Of a stretch of 64,000 nucleotides of DNA, positions 8,152 to 17,204 are shown one piece after another. Numbering within the stretch: position 1 is the first letter of the stretch; every line of letters begins with the position of its first letter. Source of the DNA: JAIOZK01 sp964468645 (GTDB taxonomy: Bacteria; Bacteroidota; Bacteroidia; Bacteroidales; JAIOZK01). The stretch spans positions 124,001-188,000 of the forward strand of contig CAYXUU010000004.1 in assembly GCA_964468645.1 (NCBI GenBank), read 5' to 3'. The notes beneath the pieces were generated by a model that was given only the letters and a program-made list of their open reading frames with translations, was not told the DNA's origin and searched no databases. A program made the translations under genes and the position numbers.

Positions 8152-10290
8152 ATGAAACGAATAATGCTACTAATAATCCTTTTTTATATTTCACAATGCT
8201 TTAATTCTGGAATTGTATATGGTCAATATTGGGAACATATTAATCCATATCCTACTTTCCGTTATTTATCAGGTGTTGATTTTGTTAATATTGACACTGG
8301 TTATATTTGTGGTTACGGAGGTGAAGTTTACAAAACCATAAACGGGGGAAACTCATGGGCCAAATTGGATATCGATTATTGTCAATCATTCCTTTCAATC
8401 AAATTTATTGATCAGAATACAGGAATATTGACCAGTAATGGAGGTTTAATATTAAGGACTGAAGACTCCGGGGAAAGCTGGGTTTTAAAACCAGTTTCAA
8501 TTCCAACCGGTTTGACAGAAGTGTTTTTTGTCGACAATCTATATGGATGGATTGTTGGGGATTATTATACAGTACTCAGAACTGAAGACTCCGGAGAAAA
8601 CTGGGAAAGGTTGCACCATAGCATCATGTCTGATATACACTTCTCAAACTGCGAATTTATTAATCAGGATACAGGTTATTTATGTGGAAGTTCTAACTAC
8701 AATGAAGGAAGATTATTTCGAACAATTGATGGGGGAGAAAATCTTATTCAAATTAATATTCCCGAAGAAATTGAATTTATCAAAGGCATGGATGTAATTG
8801 ATGATCAAGAGGTCTGGTTGGGGGCAGGTAATCAAGTCAACCCTGACGTTGCATTAAAAATTTATCACACTATGGATGGCGGAATCACCTGGGATACAAT
8901 TACCCTGGATTATTTCAAACCCGGGGTTACCAGTATTAAGTTTTTCAATGACCAGCAAGGAAGAGTGTTGTGTATGGATTATATGTATCAAACAAATGAT
9001 GGAGGCGGAACATGGGCTAAAACACATATTAATGAAAGAGGTTTCTTTGATATTTGTTGGTTGGATGATCAAAACTTTATCACCGTAGGATTGGATGGGT
9101 ATATATTTAAAACTGAGAATTCAGGCAATTCGTGGACAGAATTATCCTCAGGAAATAGAAGTTCATTGCGTGATATTTCTTTTTATAATCTTACGGAAGG
9201 ATTTATCGTCGGATATTACACTTTGCTTAAGACCACCGATTTAGGTGAAACATGGATGGAGATTGAACTTGATCCCGAACTGACAGGTAATTATTCTGCT
9301 ATTGAATTCTCTGATGAATACAATGGCTGGATAGCTGCATGGGGTTTTTTATTAAAAACTGATGATGCTGGAAATGTTTGGGAGAAAGTTATACCGGATT
9401 CGCAATCTCATTATTTTTCTGATATCAGTCTGTTCAGGAATTCAGTATGGGTTGGTGGGGACTCGGCTAAATTATTGCGTTCAATTGATGACGGGAATAC
9501 ATGGATAGATATAAGCATTGAAGATGAGTTTTTCAGCGTTCAGCAAATTGAGGTGATCGACACGCTAACAGCATATGTTAGTTTAAATTATCATTATTAT
9601 CCTCAATATGGTAAACTATTTAAAACGGTTGATGGTGGTTATAACTGGACTCAGGTTGAATACTACAATGAGTATCCCAATGAGATTTATTCAATCGACT
9701 TTGTTAATTCTGATACAGGTTATATCTCAGTAAAAGATCAAGGGTTAATGAAAACTACTGATGGTGGTGAAAACTGGACATTAATCGGGCTAATAGAGAA
9801 CAATAATATTACTTACATAAAATTCTTTTCTGATGATCTTGGGATTATTTGTAGTTATAATTTATTAGTTGGTGTTACATATAATGGTGGTCAAAACTGG
9901 GAAACCAATCTAATTCCAGAATGTCATCTTTCAACAATATTCGTTACAAATTTTACCGACATCCATCACGGTTTTATTGTAGGCAACAATGGCCTGATCA
10001 GGAAATTTACTGGTAATTACACCAATATTAAGGAAGGACTAACTTTTAATTCTAAGCCATGCAACCATATTTTATTCCCAAATCCGGCAAAGCAGGTCAT
10101 ATACATTAATCCACCTCCTATAGATAAAACAATCGTTTTGTTTGATAAATCAGGTCAGGAATTACAAAGGCATAAGTATTCTTCAGGTGGACCTTTGGAT
10201 ATTTCAAAGTTGCCTGAAGGTATGTATTTTATTTCAGTCAATTCCTCTACTGAAAAACCATGCATTCTTAAGTTTATTATAATTGAATAA
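8152..10290 (+). CDS. Secreted BNR/YCF48-type beta-propeller with T9SS sorting domain
   Basis: A 712-aa protein with an N-terminal signal peptide (MKRIMLLIILFYISQC), about a dozen repeats of the type T-GG-W (for example KTINGGNSWAKL, TEDSGESWVL, TTDGGENWTL) spaced about 45-50 residues, and a C-terminal Por secretion tail. The tail starts at about residue 640 with LFPNPAKQVIYI and ends with LPEGMYFISV. YCF48/sialidase-like propellers of this kind are common secreted or surface proteins in Bacteroidota, and the tail predicts export by the type IX system. The ligand is unknown. It is flanked by genes on the opposite strand and probably monocistronic. Confidence 0.88.
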   Translation: MKRIMLLIILFYISQCFNSGIVYGQYWEHINPYPTFRYLSGVDFVNIDTGYICGYGGEVYKTINGGNSWAKLDIDYCQSFLSIKFIDQNTGILTSNGGLILRTEDSGESWVLKPVSIPTGLTEVFFVDNLYGWIVGDYYTVLRTEDSGENWERLHHSIMSDIHFSNCEFINQDTGYLCGSSNYNEGRLFRTIDGGENLIQINIPEEIEFIKGMDVIDDQEVWLGAGNQVNPDVALKIYHTMDGGITWDTITLDYFKPGVTSIKFFNDQQGRVLCMDYMYQTNDGGGTWAKTHINERGFFDICWLDDQNFITVGLDGYIFKTENSGNSWTELSSGNRSSLRDISFYNLTEGFIVGYYTLLKTTDLGETWMEIELDPELTGNYSAIEFSDEYNGWIAAWGFLLKTDDAGNVWEKVIPDSQSHYFSDISLFRNSVWVGGDSAKLLRSIDDGNTWIDISIEDEFFSVQQIEVIDTLTAYVSLNYHYYPQYGKLFKTVDGGYNWTQVEYYNEYPNEIYSIDFVNSDTGYISVKDQGLMKTTDGGENWTLIGLIENNNITYIKFFSDDLGIICSYNLLVGVTYNGGQNWETNLIPECHLSTIFVTNFTDIHHGFIVGNNGLIRKFTGNYTNIKEGLTFNSKPCNHILFPNPAKQVIYINPPPIDKTIVLFDKSGQELQRHKYSSGGPLDISKLPEGMYFISVNSSTEKPCILKFIIIE

Positions 10291-10316
10291 AATAAAACTC
10301 AATATCAGATATTGAA

Positions 10317-12065
10317 TTACAATGTAGTCCTTAATCCCAATTCTTTCAATTGTTCTTCAGATATTTCCGAAGGGGTCTCTATCATGACATCCCGTCCGGC
10401 ATTATTTTTCGGAAATGCAATATAATCCCGAATTGAGTCGGAGCCACCAAACAGGGCAACAAGACGGTCAAAGCCTAGGGCAATACCACCATGAGGTGGG
10501 GCCCCGTATTCAAAGGCATTCATCAAAAATCCAAACTGATTCTGTGCTTCTTCATCAGTGAAACCCAGTGCTGTAAACATCTTTTTCTGTAATCCTTTAT
10601 TATGTATCCTGATAGAACCACCACCTATTTCAACACCATTAATAACCAGGTCATAGGCATTTGCCCTGACAGCGCCAGGATCGCTATCAAGAAGTTTAAT
10701 ATCTTCTGCTTTGGGAGAGGTGAATGGATGGTGCATCGCATGGAAGCGGTTGGATTCCTCATTCCATTCAAGTAATGGAAAATCAACAACCCAGAGAGGT
10801 TGGTAAACATCAGGATTTCTAAAACCTAACCTGTTGCCCATTTCCAGCCTTAAAACACTTAAGGCTGTTCTTGTCTGGTTCATTTCCCCTGATAAAACAA
10901 AGATCAGATCACCTGGTTTAGCCTCAAACTTTTCAGCCCATGATTTAAGATCTTCCTGTGTAAAGAACTTATCCACAGATGACTTAAAGGAACCGTCTTC
11001 ATTATACTTTACGTAAACCAATCCTTTAGCCCCAACCTGCGGCCGTTTAACAAAATCTGTTAATTTGTCCAGATCTTTTCTTGAATAGGTGGCCAGGCCA
11101 CTTGCACAAATCCCAACTACCAGTTCAGCATCATCAAATACTTTAAATCCTTTACCCCGGGCTACATCATTCAATTCAACAAATTTCATTTCAAATCGTA
11201 TATCCGGTTTATCACTACCATAGTACTTCATGGCATCGGCATACGACATACGGGGAAAATTATCAACTTCCACATCTTTTATGGTTTTAAGCAGGAACCG
11301 TGTCATACCCTCAAAGGTATCCAGCACATCATCCTGCTTAACAAATGCCATTTCGCAGTCGATCTGTGTAAATTCTGGTTGACGATCCGCCCGGAGGTCT
11401 TCATCACGAAAGCACTTAACGATCTGGTAATAACGGTCGTAACCGGCAACCATTAATAATTGCTTGAACGTCTGTGGTGATTGGGGCAGGGCATAAAACT
11501 GCCCTTCATTCATTCTTGAGGGTACCACAAAATCCCTGGCTCCTTCAGGGGTGGATTTAATCAGGACTGGGGTTTCTATTTCAATGAACTTCTGTGAGTC
11601 AAGATATTTTCTGGTTTCAAGAGCCATACGATGGCGTAGCTCCATATTTCTTTTTACAGGATTTCTCCTGAGGTCCAGATACCGGTATTTCATACGTAAT
11701 TCCTCTCCCCCATCGGTTTGATCCTCAATTGTAAATGGTGGAAGCTTTGAAGGGTTTAACAACTCAATATCAGAAACTTTGATCTCGATCTCCCCTGTTT
11801 GAATATTTGGATTTTTTGAAGCTCTTTCAATAACAGTACCCCGGGCACGGATAACGTATTCCCGTCCCAGCTCCCTTACTTTCTTGATCAGCGATTGATC
11901 CGTTACCCCCTCTTCAAGGAATAACTGTGTGATGCCATATCGGTCACGCAGGTCAATCCAGATCAACGATCCTTTATCCCTGATACGCTGAATCCATCCG
12001 GCAAGGAATACATCTTTATTTATATCTTCTATTCTAAGCTCTCCGCAGGTATGAGTACGTAACAT
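10317..12065 (-). CDS. aspS: Aspartyl-tRNA synthetase
   Basis: A 582-aa bacterial-type AspRS: N-terminal OB-fold anticodon domain (MLRTHTCGELRIEDINKDV onward), class II motif 2 (FRDEDLRADRQPEFTQID, about residues 217-234), the inserted GAD domain (about 290-410), and motif 3 (GIALGFDRLVAL, about 530). The length is normal for the family. It charges tRNA-Asp in the cytoplasm. Confidence 0.97.
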   Translation of the reverse strand: MLRTHTCGELRIEDINKDVFLAGWIQRIRDKGSLIWIDLRDRYGITQLFLEEGVTDQSLIKKVRELGREYVIRARGTVIERASKNPNIQTGEIEIKVSDIELLNPSKLPPFTIEDQTDGGEELRMKYRYLDLRRNPVKRNMELRHRMALETRKYLDSQKFIEIETPVLIKSTPEGARDFVVPSRMNEGQFYALPQSPQTFKQLLMVAGYDRYYQIVKCFRDEDLRADRQPEFTQIDCEMAFVKQDDVLDTFEGMTRFLLKTIKDVEVDNFPRMSYADAMKYYGSDKPDIRFEMKFVELNDVARGKGFKVFDDAELVVGICASGLATYSRKDLDKLTDFVKRPQVGAKGLVYVKYNEDGSFKSSVDKFFTQEDLKSWAEKFEAKPGDLIFVLSGEMNQTRTALSVLRLEMGNRLGFRNPDVYQPLWVVDFPLLEWNEESNRFHAMHHPFTSPKAEDIKLLDSDPGAVRANAYDLVINGVEIGGGSIRIHNKGLQKKMFTALGFTDEEAQNQFGFLMNAFEYGAPPHGGIALGFDRLVALFGGSDSIRDYIAFPKNNAGRDVMIETPSEISEEQLKELGLRTTL

Positions 12066-12239
12066 ATTTGAAATTTTAAAGTTTTACCACAAAGGGACCA
12101 TTAGATTTATGGAACACGCTGTCAGCTTGTGGGCTGCGAAATTACAAAATACTTTTAGTAACCTGGTGAATTATACATAACTTACACAATAAATGACTGA
12201 TTAGAATTTATCCGCCGGGTGACTTTTTCAAACTTTAAA

Positions 12240-12929
12240 TCAGAGAAACAAAATACTTCCTCCATCAAACAGGGGGCCATCATACAACTCGATAATTTCA
12301 ATGCCAGCATCTTGAACATATTTCTTCATTTTTTCACCATCACTATAATATTTTAACCTTCCGGAAAGAAACAGTTTATCTTCAAATATACCACAACATC
12401 CTCCAATAAATCCGTGTTTCATTCCCGGAAGGATGATTTCAATGGGATCTACGAATAAAACATCAAGATTGTATCTTTTCAATACCCTCTCAATGCCATG
12501 GTCAGAAGTAATAAATTTATTTTCAGGTAAAGGAATAAGATTGCAACGGGTATATCCCTGGTCAACATGGATTAATTCGACATCTTCATAGTTTCGGGTT
12601 ATCATAACATCGGTATATCTGAAATTATGGATCAGTAATTCATCGGTGCACACTGCATTGTATTTTGCCGTTTCCGGATATTTGTTTCCAATGGGTTGTT
12701 CACCCTCAATAAAGGCTATATTACTATCCACAATGGTTTTTTTAATTTGAAGAGGCAGATTAGGTGCTATGATCAAATTATCATTTGTTTTGCAACAGAA
12801 AATATCAGGATGCCCTGATATAGCATCATAGGTTATTCCGTTTGTTTGGATTGAAAGAAGATCCCCATATTTCCCAAGATTTTTCTTGGCACTTTCCGGC
12901 AACCGATTGTCCAGGATGATTTTATTCAT
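12240..12929 (-). CDS. Conserved hypothetical protein, probable GME-fold (DUF6873-like)
   Basis: A 229-aa protein without signal peptide. The repeated short beta-alpha pattern, HVDQGYTRCNLIPL near residue 126 and GCCGIFEDKLFLSG near 176 resemble the DUF6873 group of GME (guanidino-group-modifying-enzyme) fold proteins. The assignment is from memory of the family and is tentative. The catalytic Cys/His/Glu set of arginine deiminases is not obvious, so no reaction is assigned. It is on the same strand as the radical SAM gene 185 bp upstream and aspS downstream. Confidence 0.55.
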   Translation of the reverse strand: MNKIILDNRLPESAKKNLGKYGDLLSIQTNGITYDAISGHPDIFCCKTNDNLIIAPNLPLQIKKTIVDSNIAFIEGEQPIGNKYPETAKYNAVCTDELLIHNFRYTDVMITRNYEDVELIHVDQGYTRCNLIPLPENKFITSDHGIERVLKRYNLDVLFVDPIEIILPGMKHGFIGGCCGIFEDKLFLSGRLKYYSDGEKMKKYVQDAGIEIIELYDGPLFDGGSILFL

Positions 12930-13114
12930 TTATTTTAATTTGAATGCTTTTCGTTTAACGCTAACAGATTATATTTAAGCCGCAAACTTATTAAATACTT
13001 TAATTATGGATGCCCTGGGAAAGAAAACGTATTATTTGGAGCCTATATTGGGCTTTTTACATCATTATGGACGATCAGGGTTTTTAGCAGCCTGTTCAAC
13101 AAAAGGCATGATCC

Positions 13115-14122
13115 TTAACTGGTGACACGAAATTCCCTCGCCTGCAGGTTCAGATCAGGCCGAAATTTTACTTCTTTAAAATGCTTTAATAACATCTTCC
13201 TGTTTTCGGATTTATAACCAACAGCATAATTTATCTGATCGGGAGGAACAGCAATTATGAGCTTTTCATGCTCGTGAATCCAGATAAGTGGCCTTAATAT
13301 CTCTTCCCATATCGAAGTCAGCATCAATTCTTTGAAGGAGGGATGAAAGGGCCCGGCAACCAGCTCTTTGCCTGTGAGTAATCCTTCAGAAGGATGCAAT
13401 CCGATCCGGATAACATTAATTCCGGTGGCCTCAAAATATTTAAAAATTTCCTTTGACCATCCTATCGCCGTTTTTAGAGGTATGGGTACATATTCACCCT
13501 GTTTGTACCATACTTCAAGTTCAGTCCCTTTAATTACCAGGCAGGGATAAATTCTGGTATCCATGGCACCCAGCTCATTAAATAATTGTGCAGTTTTAAA
13601 AGATTTAGCAAAAGTATCACCGGGTAATCCTATCATCATTTGTAAGCCAAGCCTGAATCCATAATTCTTGATCAATCTGGCAGCAATAACTACATCTTCC
13701 GAAGTATGTCCCCTTACAGATTTTTGCAGAACCTCATCATCCAGCGACTGGGCGCCAAGTTCTATGGTTTCAACCTTATATTCTTTTAAAAGATCCAGAA
13801 CTTCCTTATTAATATAATCAGGACGGGTTGACAGCCTGAAGCCATCTACCTTATTATTTTCAAAGTAGGGATAGGCAATCTCAAGAAAGTGTCTTTGGTT
13901 ATCTAAAGGTAGTCCAGTAAAGTTTCCGCCGAAGAATCCTATTTCAATTTTACTAGCATCAGGAGGGATTGTTTTCAGATGATCTTCGATCGTTATTATA
14001 ATTTCCTCCTTATCAGGGACTTTCCGCTGTCCGGATATTTTTCGCTGGTTACAATATACACATTGAAACGGGCAGGCCAGCTCAGGGATGAAAATGGGGA
14101 TGGTGTAGTGTTTTTGTTTCAT
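13115..14122 (-). CDS. Radical SAM protein, Elp3/HemN-like fold
   Basis: A 335-aa radical SAM enzyme. The [4Fe-4S] cluster motif is CPFQCVYC at residues 17-24. GFFGGNFTGLP near residue 63 and LGLQMMIGLPGD near residue 158 match SAM-binding strands of the Elp3/YhcC-like group. The C-terminus has no recognisable acetyltransferase or second cluster motif, so it is shorter than true Elp3. The substrate is unknown; tRNA or protein modification is the usual guess for such enzymes. Confidence 0.8.
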   Translation of the reverse strand: MKQKHYTIPIFIPELACPFQCVYCNQRKISGQRKVPDKEEIIITIEDHLKTIPPDASKIEIGFFGGNFTGLPLDNQRHFLEIAYPYFENNKVDGFRLSTRPDYINKEVLDLLKEYKVETIELGAQSLDDEVLQKSVRGHTSEDVVIAARLIKNYGFRLGLQMMIGLPGDTFAKSFKTAQLFNELGAMDTRIYPCLVIKGTELEVWYKQGEYVPIPLKTAIGWSKEIFKYFEATGINVIRIGLHPSEGLLTGKELVAGPFHPSFKELMLTSIWEEILRPLIWIHEHEKLIIAVPPDQINYAVGYKSENRKMLLKHFKEVKFRPDLNLQAREFRVTS

Positions 14123-14183
14123 TGACCTATCAAAAATAAATAATCAGGGAACATTTCGGGTATAAAAAGTATTAATAATAATG

Positions 14184-14666
14184 GAACGCAGATTATCATG
14201 ATTATCATGATTAATTATGATAACAATTAATAGATACATAATGAAAACTTTAAGCTTTAAACATTCTTATTTGACAAATAGAATTATCAAATGTTTCTAC
14301 AAAGTCTATAATACATTAGGTTACGGATTTTTAGAAAAGGTGTATGAAAATGCAATGTCGGTTGAATTTAACAATTTGGGTATAAACCATTTTAAACAGT
14401 ATCCAATTGATGTCTATTACGAAACCAACAAAGTGGGAAATTACTATGCTGATATGGTAGTTGAAAACAAGATAATTATTGAACTAAAAGCCGCTGAATC
14501 AATTTGTGAAGAACATGCAGCCCAGCTGACAAATTACCTAAAAGCAACAGACATTGAAGTGGGATTACTTTTAAATTTTGGGAAAGAGCCATTGGTGATG
14601 AGGAGGGTATTTTCCAATCAATACCAAAATCATAACAAATCATGATAATCATGATAATCTGCGTTC
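14184..14666. repeat. 29-bp perfect inverted repeat enclosing the GxxExxY gene
   Basis: The left arm (14184-14212) and right arm (14638-14666) are exact reverse complements over 29 nt. Each contains GAACGCAGATTATCATGATT followed by a second ATCATGATT unit. They bracket the GxxExxY gene almost exactly: the right arm contains its stop codon and the left arm ends about 28 nt before its likely start. I interpret it as the boundary of a gene cassette. Confidence 0.85.
14241..14645 (+). CDS. GxxExxY protein (PD-(D/E)XK-like), inverted-repeat cassette
   Basis: A 134-aa protein with the defining motif GYGFLEKVYENA (about residues 28-39), followed by a probable PD-(D/E)XK nuclease-like core, YADMVVENKIIIELKA (about 74-89; Asp, then Glu-x-Lys). 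The function is unknown in the literature I know. The family is abundant in Bacteroidota and Spirochaetes, often within short repeats. ATG 14241 is chosen because similarity begins there; an ATG at 14217 would add eight residues derived from repeat-adjacent sequence. The TGA stop is inside the right inverted-repeat arm. Confidence 0.8.
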   Translation: MKTLSFKHSYLTNRIIKCFYKVYNTLGYGFLEKVYENAMSVEFNNLGINHFKQYPIDVYYETNKVGNYYADMVVENKIIIELKAAESICEEHAAQLTNYLKATDIEVGLLLNFGKEPLVMRRVFSNQYQNHNKS

Positions 14667-14719
14667 TATCAGGACAGACATTTAAAACTTCACTATATTT
14701 GTTACAAACTATACCAACC

Positions 14720-15154
14720 ATGCCTATAAGACTACGAAGATTTTCGCTGGAAGATTATGAGGATGTAATCAATATCTGGAAACAATGTAAGTTATCCTAT
14801 AAACCTTTTGGCCGTGATAGAAGGGACCGCATCGAAAAAGAGATGAACCGTGGTATCGCTATCTTTATACTTGCCGAAGATAATCATGAAATCATCGGCA
14901 CAATCCTCGGCACCCATGACGGCCGTAAAGGCTGGATCAACCGCCTTGCTGTTTTGCCTACCTACAGAAATCAGGGCATAGCCAGAAAGCTTGTAAAAGA
15001 GGTCGAAAAACAACTCCATGAGATCGGGATTGATATTATCACCTGTTTGATAGAAGACAGTAATCCGGATTCTAGAAAAGTTTTCTCACAACTTGAATAT
15101 ATCGAGTATCCGGGAATGCACTATCTGACGAAGCGGAAGTATCCGGAGGTATAA
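14720..15154 (+). CDS. GNAT family N-acetyltransferase
   Basis: A 144-aa acetyltransferase with motif A in LAVLPTYRNQGIARKLVKEVE (about residues 78-98) and a C-terminal NPDSRKVFSQLEYIEY typical of the family. ATG 14720 (MPIRLRRFSLEDYEDV) is chosen because an upstream in-frame ATG lies inside the inverted repeat of the preceding cassette and would add unrelated residues. The substrate is unknown. Confidence 0.82.
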   Translation: MPIRLRRFSLEDYEDVINIWKQCKLSYKPFGRDRRDRIEKEMNRGIAIFILAEDNHEIIGTILGTHDGRKGWINRLAVLPTYRNQGIARKLVKEVEKQLHEIGIDIITCLIEDSNPDSRKVFSQLEYIEYPGMHYLTKRKYPEV

Positions 15155-15164
15155 ATTAAAACAA

Positions 15165-15255
15165 GTCAAAAGGCAAAAGTTTAAAGGCAAAAGTGGTTGA
15201 GAAGGAATGTACCTTATCCTTCACTTTAGTTTTTTTCCTTTGTCCTTTATACTTG
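15165..15255. repeat. AGGCAAAAG repeats between convergent genes
   Basis: AAAAGGCAAAAG units on one side and CCTTTGTCCTTTATACTTGAC on the other form an imperfect inverted repeat between the GNAT gene and the convergent beta-barrel pseudogene. The same unit recurs at 21398, 23476, 45420, 47400, 53276 and inside the dehydrogenase at 53790. Confidence 0.55.
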
Positions 15256-15260
15256 ACGCT

Positions 15261-15708
15261 CTATCTTCTCCACCTGCTGCGGCCACCTCTACCATTATCC
15301 ATCTGGCCAAATAAAATACCGAGGTTTAAACCGAAATTAGCGTTTTTCCACGATGCACCTGTTTCAGCCAGTGCTTTCCCAAAAATATTGGTCATGCCCG
15401 GATTATAAAATATATTTATCTGAAATCTTGATAACTGGACTCCTGCTTTTATATTTAAAGCCTTTTACTGTAGTAAAGATCCCTGTTCCAACAAACAGGC
15501 CTTCGTAGATAGGTGCCTCAAAACTGACACCAAATCTAGGTGTGATCAATGTTTTTTTACTTCCAAATTCCAGAGAGGTTCCTTCGGGATCCTTAAAGTT
15601 GGAATTTGCAATATTCATCCCTAATTTAAATCCTGCTTTCTGTGCCAATGATTCACCACCAGAAAGCATAACAAATACTATGACAAAGCCAAGTAAAAAA
15701 TGTCTCAT
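15261..15708 (-). pseudogene. PorT-family outer-membrane beta-barrel gene with missing centre
   Basis: From ATG 15708 the frame encodes a signal peptide (MRHFLLGFVIVFVMLSGG), then AGFKLGMNIANS and the barrel strand GLFVGTGIFTTVKGFKYKS, the N-terminal third of a ~200-aa outer-membrane beta-barrel protein. The frame stops at about 15403. In another frame immediately downstream, AGVQLSRFQINIFYNPGMTN followed by NANFGLNLGILFGQMD continues to a stop at 15261, matching the C-terminal strands of the same family. The central strands are absent and the two parts are out of frame, so this is an internal deletion with frameshift, not a short gene. Confidence 0.7.
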
Positions 15709-15860
15709 AAATATAACCAATTAAATTAAAATGCTTACTCTGAAAGGTTTTCGGCTTCCCCTGTGATTTTGGATTTAATACCAGCTAATGATATAATTGA
15801 GGGCATAAAAGTAATTGATGTCTATATATTGCTATCCCCAGCTATTAATTTTAATGAAGT

Positions 15861-17204
15861 TTAAATAGAGAGCGTGAAAACAGTTCCTTTGCCGATCATT
15901 GTGGTAACTTTAATCTCTCCATTGTGTAGTCTCATGATTTGTTGGGATAAATTTAATCCAATGCCGGTACCCTGTTCCTTGGTCGTATAAAAGGGGACGA
16001 AGATTTCCTCCAGTATTTCATCAGGAATCCCCGGGCCCTTATCTATTATCAGTATATTAAATTTACCTGTTGAATTTTCGTTAATTTCTAGTTTTATTGC
16101 AGGATCAGAGGTATTCTCCATTGCCTCTATTGCATTATTGATCAGGTTGATCAATACCTGTTCCAGCAGGTTTTCGTCAGCACATAAACTTAATGATTCG
16201 GATTTAATTGAAACCTCAAACTTTATATTTTTTGATTCCATGATTGGCATGAAAAGCAGCTTAACCTTATTACATAAATCATTTATAGAAACTTCAATGA
16301 AATTGGGATTCGGAAGCTTTGTTAGTTTTTTGTAGTTCTCTGTAAATCTCAACAATCCTTCACTTCGATTTTTGATCGCGCCTAAACCACTATTGATATA
16401 TTTCAACGATTCAATATCAGATTCATTATTCTCAATTTTCTTTCTGCTTACATCAGTTAAGGTGCCTGCCAATGAGGTAATTGGCGTAATTGAGTTCATG
16501 ATCTCATGCGTCAATACCCTGATCAGTTTATGCCATGATTCCATTTCTTTTTTATCAAGTTCAGCCTTGATATTCTGAACGGATATGAGTTTATAGGCCT
16601 TATCTTCCAGCTTGAATTCTGAAGCCCGTATAGCAAGCTGCAAAAGATTGCCAGATACACTGATTTTTACCAGTCGGTTCTGGCCTGTTTTAATTTCTTG
16701 CAAAACATCCCGAAAGGCTTGTGGTAAAACAGAAATATTAATATTCTTTCTGAGCGCTGGAATATTCAGCATCTTTTTAAGCGCAGTATTTACAAGTTCA
16801 ACTTGGTTATTTTCATTATAAGAGATTATCCCAACTTTTACATGTTCAACCAGGGTTTGCAGGTATATAAAATTCATTTCCTTTTCTGAGCTGATGCGAT
16901 GAAACTTGTTAATTAGCTGATTATAGGTTTTATAAAGTTGATCAAGTGATTTTTCGCCTTTGCTTTTTGAATAATACAGTGAAAAATCCTCATGAAGAAT
17001 TGAATTTATAAATGAACAATAATCACGGTTTACCCTTGTTAGGAAATTAAACAATTCAACACATAAGGCCATCAGCAATACAAATGAAAATACAGTCCGT
17101 ATGTAGTTCAATTCCACCACAAGGAAATAATAAATCAAACCCATTACCAGAAGCAACAGTGCAATCCTGATGATAATCTGTATTCTGAACTTATTAAATA
17201 CCAT
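15861..17204 (-). CDS. Sensor histidine kinase (NtrY/AtoS-like)
   Basis: A 447-aa membrane kinase: two transmembrane helices in the first 65 residues, a PAS-like region about residues 110-220, the HisKA phosphoacceptor in VLTHEIMNSITPI (about residue 230), and HATPase motifs NLINNAIEAM (N box), DKGPGIP (G1) and GTGIGLNLS (G2). ATG 17204 (MVFNKFRIQ) overlaps the end of the response-regulator gene by 11 nt, which suggests translational coupling and is why the 18-residue longer start is rejected. It should phosphorylate the adjacent sigma-54 activator. The signal is unknown; it has no large periplasmic domain. Confidence 0.9.
   Translation of the reverse strand: MVFNKFRIQIIIRIALLLLVMGLIYYFLVVELNYIRTVFSFVLLMALCVELFNFLTRVNRDYCSFINSILHEDFSLYYSKSKGEKSLDQLYKTYNQLINKFHRISSEKEMNFIYLQTLVEHVKVGIISYNENNQVELVNTALKKMLNIPALRKNINISVLPQAFRDVLQEIKTGQNRLVKISVSGNLLQLAIRASEFKLEDKAYKLISVQNIKAELDKKEMESWHKLIRVLTHEIMNSITPITSLAGTLTDVSRKKIENNESDIESLKYINSGLGAIKNRSEGLLRFTENYKKLTKLPNPNFIEVSINDLCNKVKLLFMPIMESKNIKFEVSIKSESLSLCADENLLEQVLINLINNAIEAMENTSDPAIKLEINENSTGKFNILIIDKGPGIPDEILEEIFVPFYTTKEQGTGIGLNLSQQIMRLHNGEIKVTTMIGKGTVFTLSI

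Noticed and set aside
13007..13123. 38-codon frame MDALGKKTYYLEP...
   Set aside because: No recognisable family or promoter, and it overlaps the end of the radical SAM gene; chance is likely.
15193..15408. 71-codon plus-strand frame between the GNAT gene and the kinase
   Set aside because: It is antisense to the recognisable C-terminal part of the PorT-like pseudogene and contains repeat sequence at its start.
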